A stretch of 64,000 nt of DNA from Candidatus Jettenia caeni (GTDB taxonomy: Bacteria > Planctomycetota > Brocadiia > Brocadiales > Brocadiaceae), in NCBI GenBank assembly GCA_000296795.1, contig BAFH01000001.1:38074-102073 (forward strand). Reading direction: 5' to 3'. The notes below the pieces were generated by a model. That model made no database searches and was not told the DNA's origin. It was given only the letters and a program-made list of their open reading frames with translations. How positions within the stretch are numbered: position 1 is the stretch's first letter; every line of letters begins with the position of its first letter. The position numbers and the translations under genes were made by a program. This document shows, one piece after another, positions 17,118-26,222 of this stretch.

Positions 17118-18274
17118 TACATTGTGCTCACAAGATCATAATATAAGTTTTCGATATTTTTGACTGTTTTTTTAATATCACATTCATTCTCTATAAGCTT
17201 GCTTCCCGCATTACCAATAGTATTCGATAAAGATTGATTATCTAAAAGCAGATTAATTGTTTGTGCCCATACCTCTGGTTTATAAGGATCAAGCAAAAAA
17301 CCATTTTCTCCATGTGTTATAAAATAATCATTACATCCGACTCCCTGGGAGACAAGGACTGGTACACCCATACTCATTGCTTCAATCATAGTAATTGAAT
17401 GAAGTTCTAATAGGGTCGGTTGAATAAATATATTTGATATTTTTAAAAATTCTTTCACATTCGGACAAAATCCAATAAAACGAACGATATTATCTAAATT
17501 TCTTTTTTTAACATTTTCTTCTAATTCATTTTTTAAAGGGCCATCCCCTGCAATAACAAAAATAACTTTATCACATCTTTGTACACTTATTTCTGCAATA
17601 TCAATAACGGCACCTATATTTTTTTCTTGAGAAATTCTTGCAGCCGCAAAAATAATTCTCCTGTCTGCTGGAATGCAATGCTTTTTTCTTAATTCATATC
17701 CATCAACAGATTGATTAAACTTGGGATTAATACCATTCAATAGCATTTTAATTTTTCGATCAGAGGCGATGCGATTTCTTAACAGAAGATTTTTATTATT
17801 CTTTGTTAAGACTACAATACTGTCTGATAATTTGGCAAAATACTTTGCCAATCTAAATTGATCGGGTCTTACGCCTCTTTTTTCAAGGTATAATGGTTCT
17901 TCATATCTATAATCATGTACATGTTCAATAACTTTTACACCGGAAAGTCTAGCTGCAATTCCTCCCCACACATGAGCGTTAAAATTATGAGTATGCACGA
18001 TTTGAATTTTATTCTTAAAAATATACCTTAGTATACGAAAAATAATTATAAGACTTGCAAGACTCTTAACCTTGTAAGCTGTATTGGAATATTTAAATAA
18101 TCTCACTCCAAGTTGTTTGAATCTAGTTTCAAACTCTCCGCCATATGAATATCCAATATGAATCTCAAATTTATTTGTATCAATCGCTTGAGATAAATTA
18201 AAAAGATTTACTTCTGCACCACCTAAACTTAACGTTTTAATTACGTGAAGCACCCTTAATTTGTTATTTTTCAT
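17117..18274 (-). CDS. Glycosyltransferase family 4
   Basis: A 385-residue GT-B retaining glycosyltransferase. The N-terminus has HVIKTLSLGGAEVNLFNL, typical of GT4 acceptor-side loops. The donor domain has RISQEKN, VIAGDGPLK, VRFIGF and the EX7E motif (LLELHSITMIEAMSMGVPVL) that contacts the nucleotide sugar. It adds one sugar of the repeat unit; which sugar is unknown. The downstream BNR gene is translationally coupled through TAATG. Confidence 0.9.
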   Translation of the reverse strand: MKNNKLRVLHVIKTLSLGGAEVNLFNLSQAIDTNKFEIHIGYSYGGEFETRFKQLGVRLFKYSNTAYKVKSLASLIIIFRILRYIFKNKIQIVHTHNFNAHVWGGIAARLSGVKVIEHVHDYRYEEPLYLEKRGVRPDQFRLAKYFAKLSDSIVVLTKNNKNLLLRNRIASDRKIKMLLNGINPKFNQSVDGYELRKKHCIPADRRIIFAAARISQEKNIGAVIDIAEISVQRCDKVIFVIAGDGPLKNELEENVKKRNLDNIVRFIGFCPNVKEFLKISNIFIQPTLLELHSITMIEAMSMGVPVLVSQGVGCNDYFITHGENGFLLDPYKPEVWAQTINLLLDNQSLSNTIGNAGSKLIENECDIKKTVKNIENLYYDLVSTM

Positions 18275-18336
18275 TTTTTATTATTAAGCTAATTCTTGAT
18301 GTATTTACTCATTCTATTTTGAAAAATAATTTTTTG

Positions 18337-19272
18337 TTATCTTAGCCAATGAGACAAATCTTTATTTATAAATTTCTGCAGTTTTAATATATCTTCACGA
18401 TACAGATTTTTAAGGTTTTCATAAGTTTCCTGCTTTATCTGCGGCTTTTCTAGCATGTTTTTCATTTTTAAATCCTCTACCAACTTCGAGATTTTGAATA
18501 TAATCTCTTTTGACACAAAGGGTTTGATTGTTAATTTCATAAAATTTATAAGCAATTTTGCCTTTTCTGGCGTTGCTAAGAGTTTATTTACTGCTTTATT
18601 TTTTGGAATACCAGAGATATTAAACTTAACTTCAACATCTGGAATGAATGAAGTATCTATTTCTAGAAACTTATAGATATCCTTTACCAAGGTAAAGGCA
18701 TCCTTTTGTAAGTCATCATAAAATAAAACCTTAACATGATTAAAGTTTTCCACATAGGCTTTCACTTGATTATAGTAAAAACTCTCACGCTTGCAACGTG
18801 GCCCATAAAATGACCAACCATCACGTAAACTTTCTTTTTCCTGTTCTAATACATCCTCAAAGGATAAAAAGTTTCCAAATTCTTTTACGAGATGTACATA
18901 ATATGAGAAAGCCCTTTCTACAGGTTCTCTCAAAATAATTATTATCTTCACATCTCCTAGATAGGTTTTTATTTGTTTAATAGTGTCCTCATAAAAATAG
19001 AGGCTTTCTGTACTAGCTTCTCCTATGGCTTTTTCATTTCTAACATTTTCAAAAAGCCTTTTATAGTCATCAAAAGTCTTTATTAAAGTATTTCCAATTT
19101 TACTAGTCTCAATCTCGTTCAAAGCAAATTTTTTAAATTGAGAGGATAAAAAATTAGGTTCCTTTAAAGGACTCATATAAATTTCAGGGTGCTGTTTTAA
19201 ATATTGATAAAGCGATGTTGTACCACTTCTAGCGGCACCAACAATTAAAAAGTTTGGTAGTTTAACTGTCAC
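18337..19272 (-). CDS. PAPS-dependent sulfotransferase
   Basis: A 311-residue protein. The 5'-phosphosulfate loop is FLIVGAARSGTTSLYQYL near the N-terminus, and the 3'-phosphate motif IIILREPVERAFSYYVHL follows at about residue 110. The family transfers sulfate from PAPS to hydroxyls or amines of carbohydrates, so the polysaccharide is probably sulfated. Length is normal for bacterial members (Sulfotransfer_1/3). It is flanked by two GT4 genes. A broken copy of the same N-terminus lies at 20491-20580. Confidence 0.9.
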   Translation of the reverse strand: MTVKLPNFLIVGAARSGTTSLYQYLKQHPEIYMSPLKEPNFLSSQFKKFALNEIETSKIGNTLIKTFDDYKRLFENVRNEKAIGEASTESLYFYEDTIKQIKTYLGDVKIIIILREPVERAFSYYVHLVKEFGNFLSFEDVLEQEKESLRDGWSFYGPRCKRESFYYNQVKAYVENFNHVKVLFYDDLQKDAFTLVKDIYKFLEIDTSFIPDVEVKFNISGIPKNKAVNKLLATPEKAKLLINFMKLTIKPFVSKEIIFKISKLVEDLKMKNMLEKPQIKQETYENLKNLYREDILKLQKFINKDLSHWLR

Positions 19273-19298
19273 TTTTCTTCCTTTATTAAAGGATACTA

Positions 19299-20453
19299 TT
19301 AAGTCTTAAGCCAATTGAATAAATTTATATATTGTCTTGCAACTTCTTTAATATCGAATCTTTTTTTTAATTCTTCAATGTTTAAGGCTGTATTTAATTC
19401 GTTCCTTTCTTTTAGAATGGAAAAAACTTCTTTAGCAAAATCAGCAGGCAGATCTGAAAAACACTGTCGTCCTATATTGGAAGTAATGATAATATCTGAC
19501 GTAACGCCGTCGATATGGCGACAAACAATCGGAACCGAAGAAATGCCAGCCTCAATTAATGTGTTTGGCAGCCCTTCAGCCGTTGAGCAATGTAATAAAC
19601 AATCTGTAATTTTCATGTATTCATTTATATTATGTATAAATCCTAAAAATAGAATGTTTTTCAATGACGATTCTTTTATGATTGTTAGAAGTTTTTGAAA
19701 ATATGGATTTGAAACATCATTCTTGGGACCTGCAATTAAAAGAACAGAATTTGGTAACTTTTCACCGATAAATTTCCATGCCTGAATCATAAATTCATAA
19801 CCTTTTCGTTCTTCAATTTGCCCAACAGCCAAAAATATGTGTGAGTAATTTAAAAATCCCAATTTACTTTTTAATACTTTTTTGTCTTCAGTTGGCAATT
19901 TAAAAAACATTGAAGTATTAACCCCAACTGGAATTAGTTCCAATTTTTTTTTGCTAATACCACTTTCGAGAGATAAATGAAACAACTTAGTTGATATAGG
20001 TATTATTTTATCCACACAATACAAAGATGGATGAAATAGGAATCCAAGTTTTCTTTTCCTTATGCTTAAAGGATCATCACAGCCAACTAAGGTTAATTGT
20101 AAAAGTGTTTTTTTGCCAAATAATTTAGTTAATGGGAACAAAAAAGTATCAAATCCTGATATACCAAAAAAAAGAATAATATCATGGTTTGACTTAAAAA
20201 GAAGAAATAAAAACATCTTTAGAAAATATATAAATTGTCCTAAGCTTGATAACGCTTTGGATTCAAAATAACTGCAAAACTTATATACAGAGAAACCATC
20301 GTATATATCTAAAGCTGTTTTCTGTCTATAATTATTTGTAGCAAACTCTACATCAATACCTTGCCGTTTTAATTCCTTAGCTAGAAAAATCGCTTGAATA
20401 ACTCCCCCACCATATCGTGGTGGGAATATTCTACAAATCATCAAAACTTTCAT
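19299..20453 (-). CDS. Glycosyltransferase family 4
   Basis: A 384-residue GT-B enzyme with MICRIFPPRYGGGVIQAIFL at the start (glycine-rich acceptor loop). The second domain has FLAVGQIEERKGYEFMIQAW, LLIAGPKNDVSN, FLGFIHNINEYM and an EX7E motif (STAEGLPNTLIEAGISSVPI). It should use a nucleotide-sugar donor in assembly of the repeat unit. A 27-bp gap separates it from the sulfotransferase. Donor and linkage are unknown. Confidence 0.9.
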   Translation of the reverse strand: MKVLMICRIFPPRYGGGVIQAIFLAKELKRQGIDVEFATNNYRQKTALDIYDGFSVYKFCSYFESKALSSLGQFIYFLKMFLFLLFKSNHDIILFFGISGFDTFLFPLTKLFGKKTLLQLTLVGCDDPLSIRKRKLGFLFHPSLYCVDKIIPISTKLFHLSLESGISKKKLELIPVGVNTSMFFKLPTEDKKVLKSKLGFLNYSHIFLAVGQIEERKGYEFMIQAWKFIGEKLPNSVLLIAGPKNDVSNPYFQKLLTIIKESSLKNILFLGFIHNINEYMKITDCLLHCSTAEGLPNTLIEAGISSVPIVCRHIDGVTSDIIITSNIGRQCFSDLPADFAKEVFSILKERNELNTALNIEELKKRFDIKEVARQYINLFNWLKT

Positions 20454-20490
20454 ACTTTAAGCTTTCCTATATAAAATAACATTAAATCAA

Positions 20491-20580
20491 TTAATGATGC
20501 TGTTTCAAATATTGATAAAGCAATGTCGTACCACTTTTTGCAGCATCAACAATTAAAAAATTTGGTAATTTAATTGCCAT
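20491..20580 (-). pseudogene. Sulfotransferase N-terminal ghost (29 codons)
   Basis: Reading the minus strand from ATG 20580 gives MAIKLPNFLIVDAAKSGTT then LLYQYLKQHH and a stop. This aligns almost residue for residue with the start of the sulfotransferase at 19272 (MTVKLPNFLIVGAARSGTTSLYQYLKQHP). Everything after the first 29 codons is lost, and the PAPS loop Gly is changed to Asp. It is the residue of a second sulfotransferase gene between the flippase and a GT4 gene. Confidence 0.85.
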
Positions 20581-20591
20581 TTATTTTTATC

Positions 20592-22127
20592 CTATGCAAT
20601 TCCTTTGCTTGTAATTAGTTTCGATGAGATTCTTTTTGATAGGGTTATCAAGTAAACTCTCTCATTATTATTTAATATGATAAAATATGAAATTGTATAG
20701 TAAACAATAACAAACATCGGTAAAGAATAGAGTAGATATAATAAGTTAATGTGTAAAAAAGACTTAATATAGAATATGATAGCTCCCCATACCAATCCTA
20801 ATAAGACTGGTTTAATAAATCCTGCGAGATAATATTTAAAAAAATTAATTTTTACTATTTTGGACGTGTAGTATGGCAGAAAAAATGCAGTTTGTATTGT
20901 TTGTGATATTGCCGTTCCCAATGCAAACCCAACTAATCCCATATTAAAGTGCAACGCAAATAATATACTAACGCCTATTTTCATTACCCCCAATAGTAAT
21001 GCCATTCTGCCTGGTATTTTAACCTTTCCGAATGCAGTAGTTAAGCTTATACATATCGAAAAAACCAATACAGGTACTATTGCAATTATATGGAAATATA
21101 AAATGTTCACCGATGCTAGGAAATTTTGGCCTACCCAAAAAATAACGAATTCTTTAGCAAATATCGCTAGCAATACACAAAATGGAATAGAAATGAGTGC
21201 AGATAATTTTGTAAACGCGCAAAATAAGGTTTTAATTTTGTTTATTTCATCCATTGAAAACAGTTCTGTAAATGTTGGTGATAGAACTGTTACTGAATAC
21301 TGGATTAATCTCTTTAGAGCACCAATACTCTTTAGGCTCACAGCATATATAGCGTTAGAATAAGAACCGTAAATTCGATTAATAATAACGGTATCAGCAG
21401 TATCATAAAATAATTCACTTACTTTGTTTACTATTATTGAAAGCATAAACTGCCACATTTGCCTCAATTTAACATACGATACATTTTTAAAATTTATCTG
21501 AAACGCTGAGAATATTTTTTTTGCACTCTGAAAAACTAACATTCTCTCAATAATTACAGATACTAAAAATATAATTCCATAATATTCTAACTTAGAATTA
21601 AAGATTGAATAAAACACTAAAATTAGAATAAAGCGGCAAAGGCTACCTGCCGATGAATAAATATTAATGAGGTCAAACCTTTGTTTAGCGTACAATATAG
21701 CCCAATATGGTGTAAATATAACATTAATGGCGAAACCGAGTATCAACATTAAAAGTACAAATTGAGCGTGTACCTGTAAGCTCAATGGTATGCTAAACAG
21801 GTAGCTGATATTCAGCAATAGAGATACTCCCACAATCGAAAACAAAAAAGTAAAAATGTATAAAATAACCTGTCCATTTGCCAAATATGAGTTTACCTCG
21901 TTATCCTTACCTTTTGAAATATGTAAACCAACGAATCTCGCTAGTGCTGACCGTAAACCAACAGCAGCCATCTCAAAAAAAATGATAAAAGACTCCATTA
22001 ATATAATTACACCATAGCCAGTTGAGGTTAGTTTACTAATAAGAAATGGAACTATTATAAAACCTAATACCATCTCAAACAACTTGCCTAAATTATTACT
22101 TAAGATATTAATTATCATTCTTTTCAT
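20592..22127 (-). CDS. Polysaccharide flippase (Wzx/MATE-like)
   Basis: A 511-residue membrane protein with about twelve to fourteen hydrophobic helices. The N-terminus (ILSNNLGKLFEMVLGFIIVPF, continuing into LISKLTSTGYG) is the usual start of PST-family oligosaccharide transporters. It would move undecaprenyl-linked repeat units across the cytoplasmic membrane before polymerisation. The order, downstream of the Wzc-like and methyltransferase genes and upstream of transferases, suits a Wzx/Wzy pathway. No break is visible. Confidence 0.88.
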   Translation of the reverse strand: MKRMIINILSNNLGKLFEMVLGFIIVPFLISKLTSTGYGVIILMESFIIFFEMAAVGLRSALARFVGLHISKGKDNEVNSYLANGQVILYIFTFLFSIVGVSLLLNISYLFSIPLSLQVHAQFVLLMLILGFAINVIFTPYWAILYAKQRFDLINIYSSAGSLCRFILILVFYSIFNSKLEYYGIIFLVSVIIERMLVFQSAKKIFSAFQINFKNVSYVKLRQMWQFMLSIIVNKVSELFYDTADTVIINRIYGSYSNAIYAVSLKSIGALKRLIQYSVTVLSPTFTELFSMDEINKIKTLFCAFTKLSALISIPFCVLLAIFAKEFVIFWVGQNFLASVNILYFHIIAIVPVLVFSICISLTTAFGKVKIPGRMALLLGVMKIGVSILFALHFNMGLVGFALGTAISQTIQTAFFLPYYTSKIVKINFFKYYLAGFIKPVLLGLVWGAIIFYIKSFLHINLLYLLYSLPMFVIVYYTISYFIILNNNERVYLITLSKRISSKLITSKGIA

Positions 22128-22221
22128 TTTGTAGTCTTGTGTTTTCTAGTCAATCTATAAATATTTAGAAGTTATCCCCAAACCTCAATTTAGCCTCTCT
22201 ATGTATATCCAATATCTATAT

Positions 22222-22974
22222 CTATCCTTTAGAACAGTAATAAATCTCTCCACTTCCAGGTGTAAGACCCATGTGAACTATATCCTCTTTCTTAAAGAAA
22301 TCAGAAACATAACTAACTTTTACTCTAAATCCAGCTTCTTGAAGTCTATCAATATAGTCAGATCCATACCGCCGAACATGATCTTCCTGCCCAAAAACCC
22401 TACGACGTTCAGATGGATCAATAATGGAGTAGTCCTCAAAAGTCCTATTTACAGTAATGGGAACGAGTATAATAGCCCACCCATCATCTTTTAAGATACG
22501 ATGGAATTCTTTTAAAGCCTTTTTATCATTCTGAACATGCTCTAATACGTGACTGCAATAGATAACATCAAAGAATTCTTCTGGATATTGGATATCTGTT
22601 ATATCCATTTTTACCATCACACGTGGATTTAGTAAGTCCGCAGTAATGTAGCTTTCGCCTAAACATTTTTTCAATCTGGATTCAAGACATGGCTCCGGTG
22701 CTATGTGAAGCATTTTTTTAAATCTTCCATCAAATAGATTCGTCATCTTGTTAAAATACAGCCATACAAATCGATGCCTTCCCAAAGAACAACAGTGAAT
22801 ACAACAAGCATCATCAGGACAAATACCGAGCTTACGAAATTTCCGCATTGATTTATTACAAATTGGGCATATACACCCTTTACCACGATAAGGTATGGAA
22901 TACACAAAATCCCTTGTAAGTCTTAATGGTTTTTTAGACCATTCAGGTAAAGACGAAACGGTTTTCTTAACCAT
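22222..22974 (-). CDS. SAM-dependent methyltransferase with N-terminal Cys cluster
   Basis: A 250-residue class I methyltransferase. The Rossmann core shows LHIAPEPCLE, the SAM-binding acidic TADLLNPRV segment, and VIYCSHVLEHVQNDKKALK with RILKDDGWAIILVP, the type 11 methyltransferase pattern. The N-terminal 60 residues contain CICPICNKSM and a second Cys group (CPDDACCIHCCSLGRHR), probably a zinc-binding site. It may methylate a sugar or another component of the polysaccharide. It is separated by about 80-95 bp from both neighbours, so it may be a separate transcription unit. Confidence 0.83.
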   Translation of the reverse strand: MVKKTVSSLPEWSKKPLRLTRDFVYSIPYRGKGCICPICNKSMRKFRKLGICPDDACCIHCCSLGRHRFVWLYFNKMTNLFDGRFKKMLHIAPEPCLESRLKKCLGESYITADLLNPRVMVKMDITDIQYPEEFFDVIYCSHVLEHVQNDKKALKEFHRILKDDGWAIILVPITVNRTFEDYSIIDPSERRRVFGQEDHVRRYGSDYIDRLQEAGFRVKVSYVSDFFKKEDIVHMGLTPGSGEIYYCSKG

Positions 22975-23054
22975 ATTTAGATAATTTGAAATAAATATTT
23001 ATATTACTTAATGCTTTGTTAATGATTTTAATCTAAGTTTTTCCCTTGTAATGC

Positions 23055-24815
23055 CTATACCCTCTTATAAATCATTCCTGGAATCGCAAAGGTACGGTTA
23101 TTGAAAATGACTCCGACCAGATTAGCATTTTTTTGCTCTAAAGGCGCAATCAATGACTTTATAACGTGCCGCCGGGTTTTTCCCTCGTTTACGACAAGAA
23201 TGACTCCGTCTACATACGATGAGAGGAGACACGTATCCTTCACATTTCTTAAGTTTGCATAATCAACAAGGACTATGTCATACTTTTCTTTCGCTGAATT
23301 AATTACCTTAAACATTCTGGAGGTATCACCCGTGGTAGCCTGGTTGAGGGTTACTCTTTCTGATAATAAGGTAGCTAGTTTAGGATTTGTGCGTTTACTT
23401 TTCTTATCAGGAAAGGCTTCTCCTTCAAGTACATCTTCATCATCTTTCACTTCATCAAATATAGTAAAGAGATCTCCATCCATCGTCAGATTGTGTGAGT
23501 CTTCTCCGGCAGTTAAGACCGACAGGTTATTATGTATGTGTTGCGACGCTTTTTCAAAAGATATGGTTCCCCTAAGGATACTCGTCAAACCGGGATTATC
23601 AGGGATATGAAACGTCCTGTGTATCGTTGAAGTATGTATATTGGCATCGATGATAAGGACCTTATGACCTGCTTTTTTCGATAAGAAATTACCAAGATTC
23701 GCAACGATTGTTGCAGAGTCCTCCACTGGCGAAGCGGCTGTTATTAAAAGGGATTTTAGATTTTTATCCCTCATGAAAAGATATATCTTATCAGAAAGAT
23801 CTTTATAAGATTGAGTGTAAGGGGTTATTTTCATCGTATCTTTCACTAATCTTTTACTCTTAAAACCCTTCCGGGGGATAAAGCCCAGGACAGGTACATT
23901 GAGAAATTTTCCTACCTCTTGCGGTGACTTAAACGTGCAATTAAGGTACTCAAACCCGAAGGAAAGCATGATGCCTAAGACTACGCTCATACAGAAGGCA
24001 AGTACAAGGGTAAGGTGTTTACTCGTTCCTACCGGTATAAAAGGTATTCGTGCCTGCTCAACGATCTTGATTGTCGCCGGGCCAATTGATTCCATATAGG
24101 AAAGCGGAGAACCACTCAGGTTACCGGTCATCTTGTCGATGCTATCTTTTAATTGTAATACGATCTGATGTCTTTCTCCGTATTTCAACTGGAGTTCGGC
24201 AAGCTGTTGTTCAAGGTCGCAAATAATATAGGAACGGCTTACTACATTGGCAATCGCTGCTGCCTCCTGGGGGCTGAAGTCGCTTACGGTTATTATGAAT
24301 ACATCGGTATCCCGTATTGGCGTAACCTCTATCTTCCTGCTTAGGTCTCCTACTGCTTTCCATAAAAGGAATTCATCCAATTGCTCTGATGAAAGGTTCT
24401 TTAATTCATTTGTCTTCTTCTGCTGCAGGTTTATTAACCATTGAGGCTTTTTTTGCTCAAGCCATTGTCTTACAGGAGAATAAAAGCTCTTCTCGTAGCC
24501 GGATGGACGTTCATGTAACTTCAGCACCTTAACGGCGCGCTCCAGTACATGAGAGGAGGTTACAATTTCTGCCTGGGTAAGGGCTATGTAGGATTGAGAA
24601 CGGTTATAACTTAAGTCCCTGTAATATGGCGAATCGACCTGCTTTTCAGCGGATATGAGCATTTTAACGCTTGCCTTATAGACCGGGGTTTTGAGTTCTA
24701 ATACAAGGAAGACGATGGTCATAATGGTAACGAAGGTTGTTATGATAACGGCCTTGTGACGAAATACGATTGACAGATAGTCTCGCAGGGTGTTTCCGGT
24801 GGAATCAAGACTCAT
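23055..24815 (-). CDS. Wzc/GumC-like chain-length protein with degenerate P-loop
   Basis: A 586-residue protein. It has a Wzz domain bounded by transmembrane helices near 22-40 and 268-288, then a cytoplasmic domain resembling BY-kinases (CpsD/Wzc). The Walker A region at residues 359-369 reads TAASPVEDSAT where active kinases have an EGKST/EGKTT core, so the phosphate-binding Lys is absent. The Walker A' (KVLIIDANIHTST) and Walker B (DIVLVDYANL) segments are altered too. There is no C-terminal Tyr cluster. It probably sets chain length and bridges to the Wza-like exporter without ATP-driven autophosphorylation. Confidence 0.85.
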   Translation of the reverse strand: MSLDSTGNTLRDYLSIVFRHKAVIITTFVTIMTIVFLVLELKTPVYKASVKMLISAEKQVDSPYYRDLSYNRSQSYIALTQAEIVTSSHVLERAVKVLKLHERPSGYEKSFYSPVRQWLEQKKPQWLINLQQKKTNELKNLSSEQLDEFLLWKAVGDLSRKIEVTPIRDTDVFIITVSDFSPQEAAAIANVVSRSYIICDLEQQLAELQLKYGERHQIVLQLKDSIDKMTGNLSGSPLSYMESIGPATIKIVEQARIPFIPVGTSKHLTLVLAFCMSVVLGIMLSFGFEYLNCTFKSPQEVGKFLNVPVLGFIPRKGFKSKRLVKDTMKITPYTQSYKDLSDKIYLFMRDKNLKSLLITAASPVEDSATIVANLGNFLSKKAGHKVLIIDANIHTSTIHRTFHIPDNPGLTSILRGTISFEKASQHIHNNLSVLTAGEDSHNLTMDGDLFTIFDEVKDDEDVLEGEAFPDKKSKRTNPKLATLLSERVTLNQATTGDTSRMFKVINSAKEKYDIVLVDYANLRNVKDTCLLSSYVDGVILVVNEGKTRRHVIKSLIAPLEQKNANLVGVIFNNRTFAIPGMIYKRV

Positions 24816-24861
24816 AAAAAATTGTTCCTTAGTAATAATTTATGGGACGCTGATAAAAACA

Positions 24862-24919
24862 GTTCAAACAGTTCAAACCGTTTAAGCCGTTCAAACGGAT
24901 TAAACGGTTTGAACTGTTT
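24862..24919 (-). terminator. Nested palindrome between wza-like and wzc-like genes
   Basis: A perfect 20-bp inverted repeat (AAACAGTTCAAACCGTTTAA at 24866-24885 and its complement at 24900-24919) encloses a second hairpin in its loop (CCGTT 24887-24891 with AACGG 24894-24898). The arm overlaps the stop codon of the Wza-like gene. The octamer GTTCAAAC appears three times (24862, 24871, 24889). In the RNA this would be a very stable stem directly after the exporter gene. It could terminate, attenuate or protect the message. There is no clear U-run after it, so simple intrinsic termination is unproven. Confidence 0.6.
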
Positions 24920-25769
24920 ATAATACTCCTTCCAGGACAACGACTATGTCTTCCGGCTCTAAACGGATATCTTTGTCGACCTTACCGCCCACAGCTCCTT
25001 TCATGTCTACTTTGATACTCTGATATCCTGTTTTGCCTGGAATTGTCCGGAGGATTTTTACCCTGTCCGGGGAGCCGTATTTCGCAAAACCCCCGGAAAG
25101 GGATATGGCTTTGAGCACGGTCATGTTATCTTCCAGGGTAAATTTACCGGGGTTTTCAACTTCTCCATATACGAAAAAACTACTGCTGCGCTCTACGATT
25201 ACTATATCATCATTCTCAATCGGCATATCGGCATTCAGATTACTCTCTTTTTTATTTTTCAAATCTATAGCAATTTCTTCGTATCCGGGTTTGTCTTTTA
25301 ATCTTCGTTTGAGTTTTACCCTGCCATATATACCATCCGGTGTGATACCTTCAGCCGATGAAATGGCCTTTATCACGGTCATATTTTCTTCCAGGTCGTA
25401 TTTTCCCGGGGTTTTAACTTCACCGTACACAAAGAATCTCATACTCTTGTAGCTTGATAAGGTTACGGATACTACGGCATACTTTATGTAACTAACGGAA
25501 AGTCTTTTTGATATTTCCTTTTCGATTTCCGAAAGATTCATACCTTTTACATTAAGGACCCCTATATAGGGGAAGGATATCGTACCATCATGCGCAACAG
25601 GGGTCACTGTTTTCAGGTTATCGTGCCCAAGTACATTTATCTCCAGTACGTCGTTTACATTGACGGTATATTGCTCTGTAGATTCGCCGGAGTAACCTGG
25701 CATTGATACCATGGAGACACTAAAAAACACGCATAAACAGAGAAAGATACTTTTCAATTTTTTCCTCAT
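24918..25769 (-). CDS. Wza-type polysaccharide export protein (SLBB domains)
   Basis: About 283 residues. A hydrophobic signal peptide (KSIFLCLCVFFSVSMVSM) is followed by the Poly_export domain (YTVNVNDVLEINVLGHDNL, ISFPYIGVLNVKG) and two SLBB domains. Each SLBB starts with a FFVYGEV.. PGKF/PGKY-type strand. It would form the outer-membrane/periplasmic channel for the polymer. I chose ATG 25769 because it places the basic MRKK directly before the hydrophobic core. It opens the wza-wzc pair, with the nested palindrome between them. Confidence 0.88.
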   Translation of the reverse strand: MRKKLKSIFLCLCVFFSVSMVSMPGYSGESTEQYTVNVNDVLEINVLGHDNLKTVTPVAHDGTISFPYIGVLNVKGMNLSEIEKEISKRLSVSYIKYAVVSVTLSSYKSMRFFVYGEVKTPGKYDLEENMTVIKAISSAEGITPDGIYGRVKLKRRLKDKPGYEEIAIDLKNKKESNLNADMPIENDDIVIVERSSSFFVYGEVENPGKFTLEDNMTVLKAISLSGGFAKYGSPDRVKILRTIPGKTGYQSIKVDMKGAVGGKVDKDIRLEPEDIVVVLEGVL

Positions 25770-25790
25770 AGAGAAGAGTTCAAAAATCAA

Positions 25791-26222
25791 TATACAACAT
25801 GTTACTGTTACATGATAAGCGGGGTATCTTAATCCCCCCTTGATCCCCCTTTAGGAAAGGGGGAAAATTTTTTTAGTACCTTTAGGAAAAGGGGGAAATT
25901 GTCTTAGTCCCTTTAGAAAAGAGGGAAAATCCTTTTGGTTCTCCTTTAGGAATTTATCCTTTTTGTTTTTTTGAGACAGGATTAACAAGATAAAAATGAT
26001 AATCCTGCTCATCCTGTCTCAAAAAATTCTTTTGTGGTTTGTTATTCTTCGCCGTTTCCATATTTTAGCTTGATGCATCTGCCGATTTACCCACCCCTAA
26101 CCCCTCCCAGGAGGGGAATAAAAAGTCCCCTCCTGGGAGGGGTTAGGGGTGGGTTCATTTCCCGGAGAGACGCAAGATTTTGCGTCTTCTCTACGTGTTG
26201 ATTTCACGGTCTTTGAGACGTC
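25791..26222. repeat. Repeat-filled spacer upstream of wza-like gene
   Basis: There is no gene. From about 25830 there are several CCCCCTTTAGGAAAGGGGG hairpins. A long hairpin lies at about 25965-26030 (TTTTGAGACAGGATTAACA and complement). A single element terminus TTTAGCTTGATGCATCTG is at about 26063-26080. A GGGAGGGG/CCCCTCCC hairpin and a GAGACGC hairpin (about 26163-26190) complete it. Any promoter for the Wza-like gene would have to lie among these. Confidence 0.6.
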
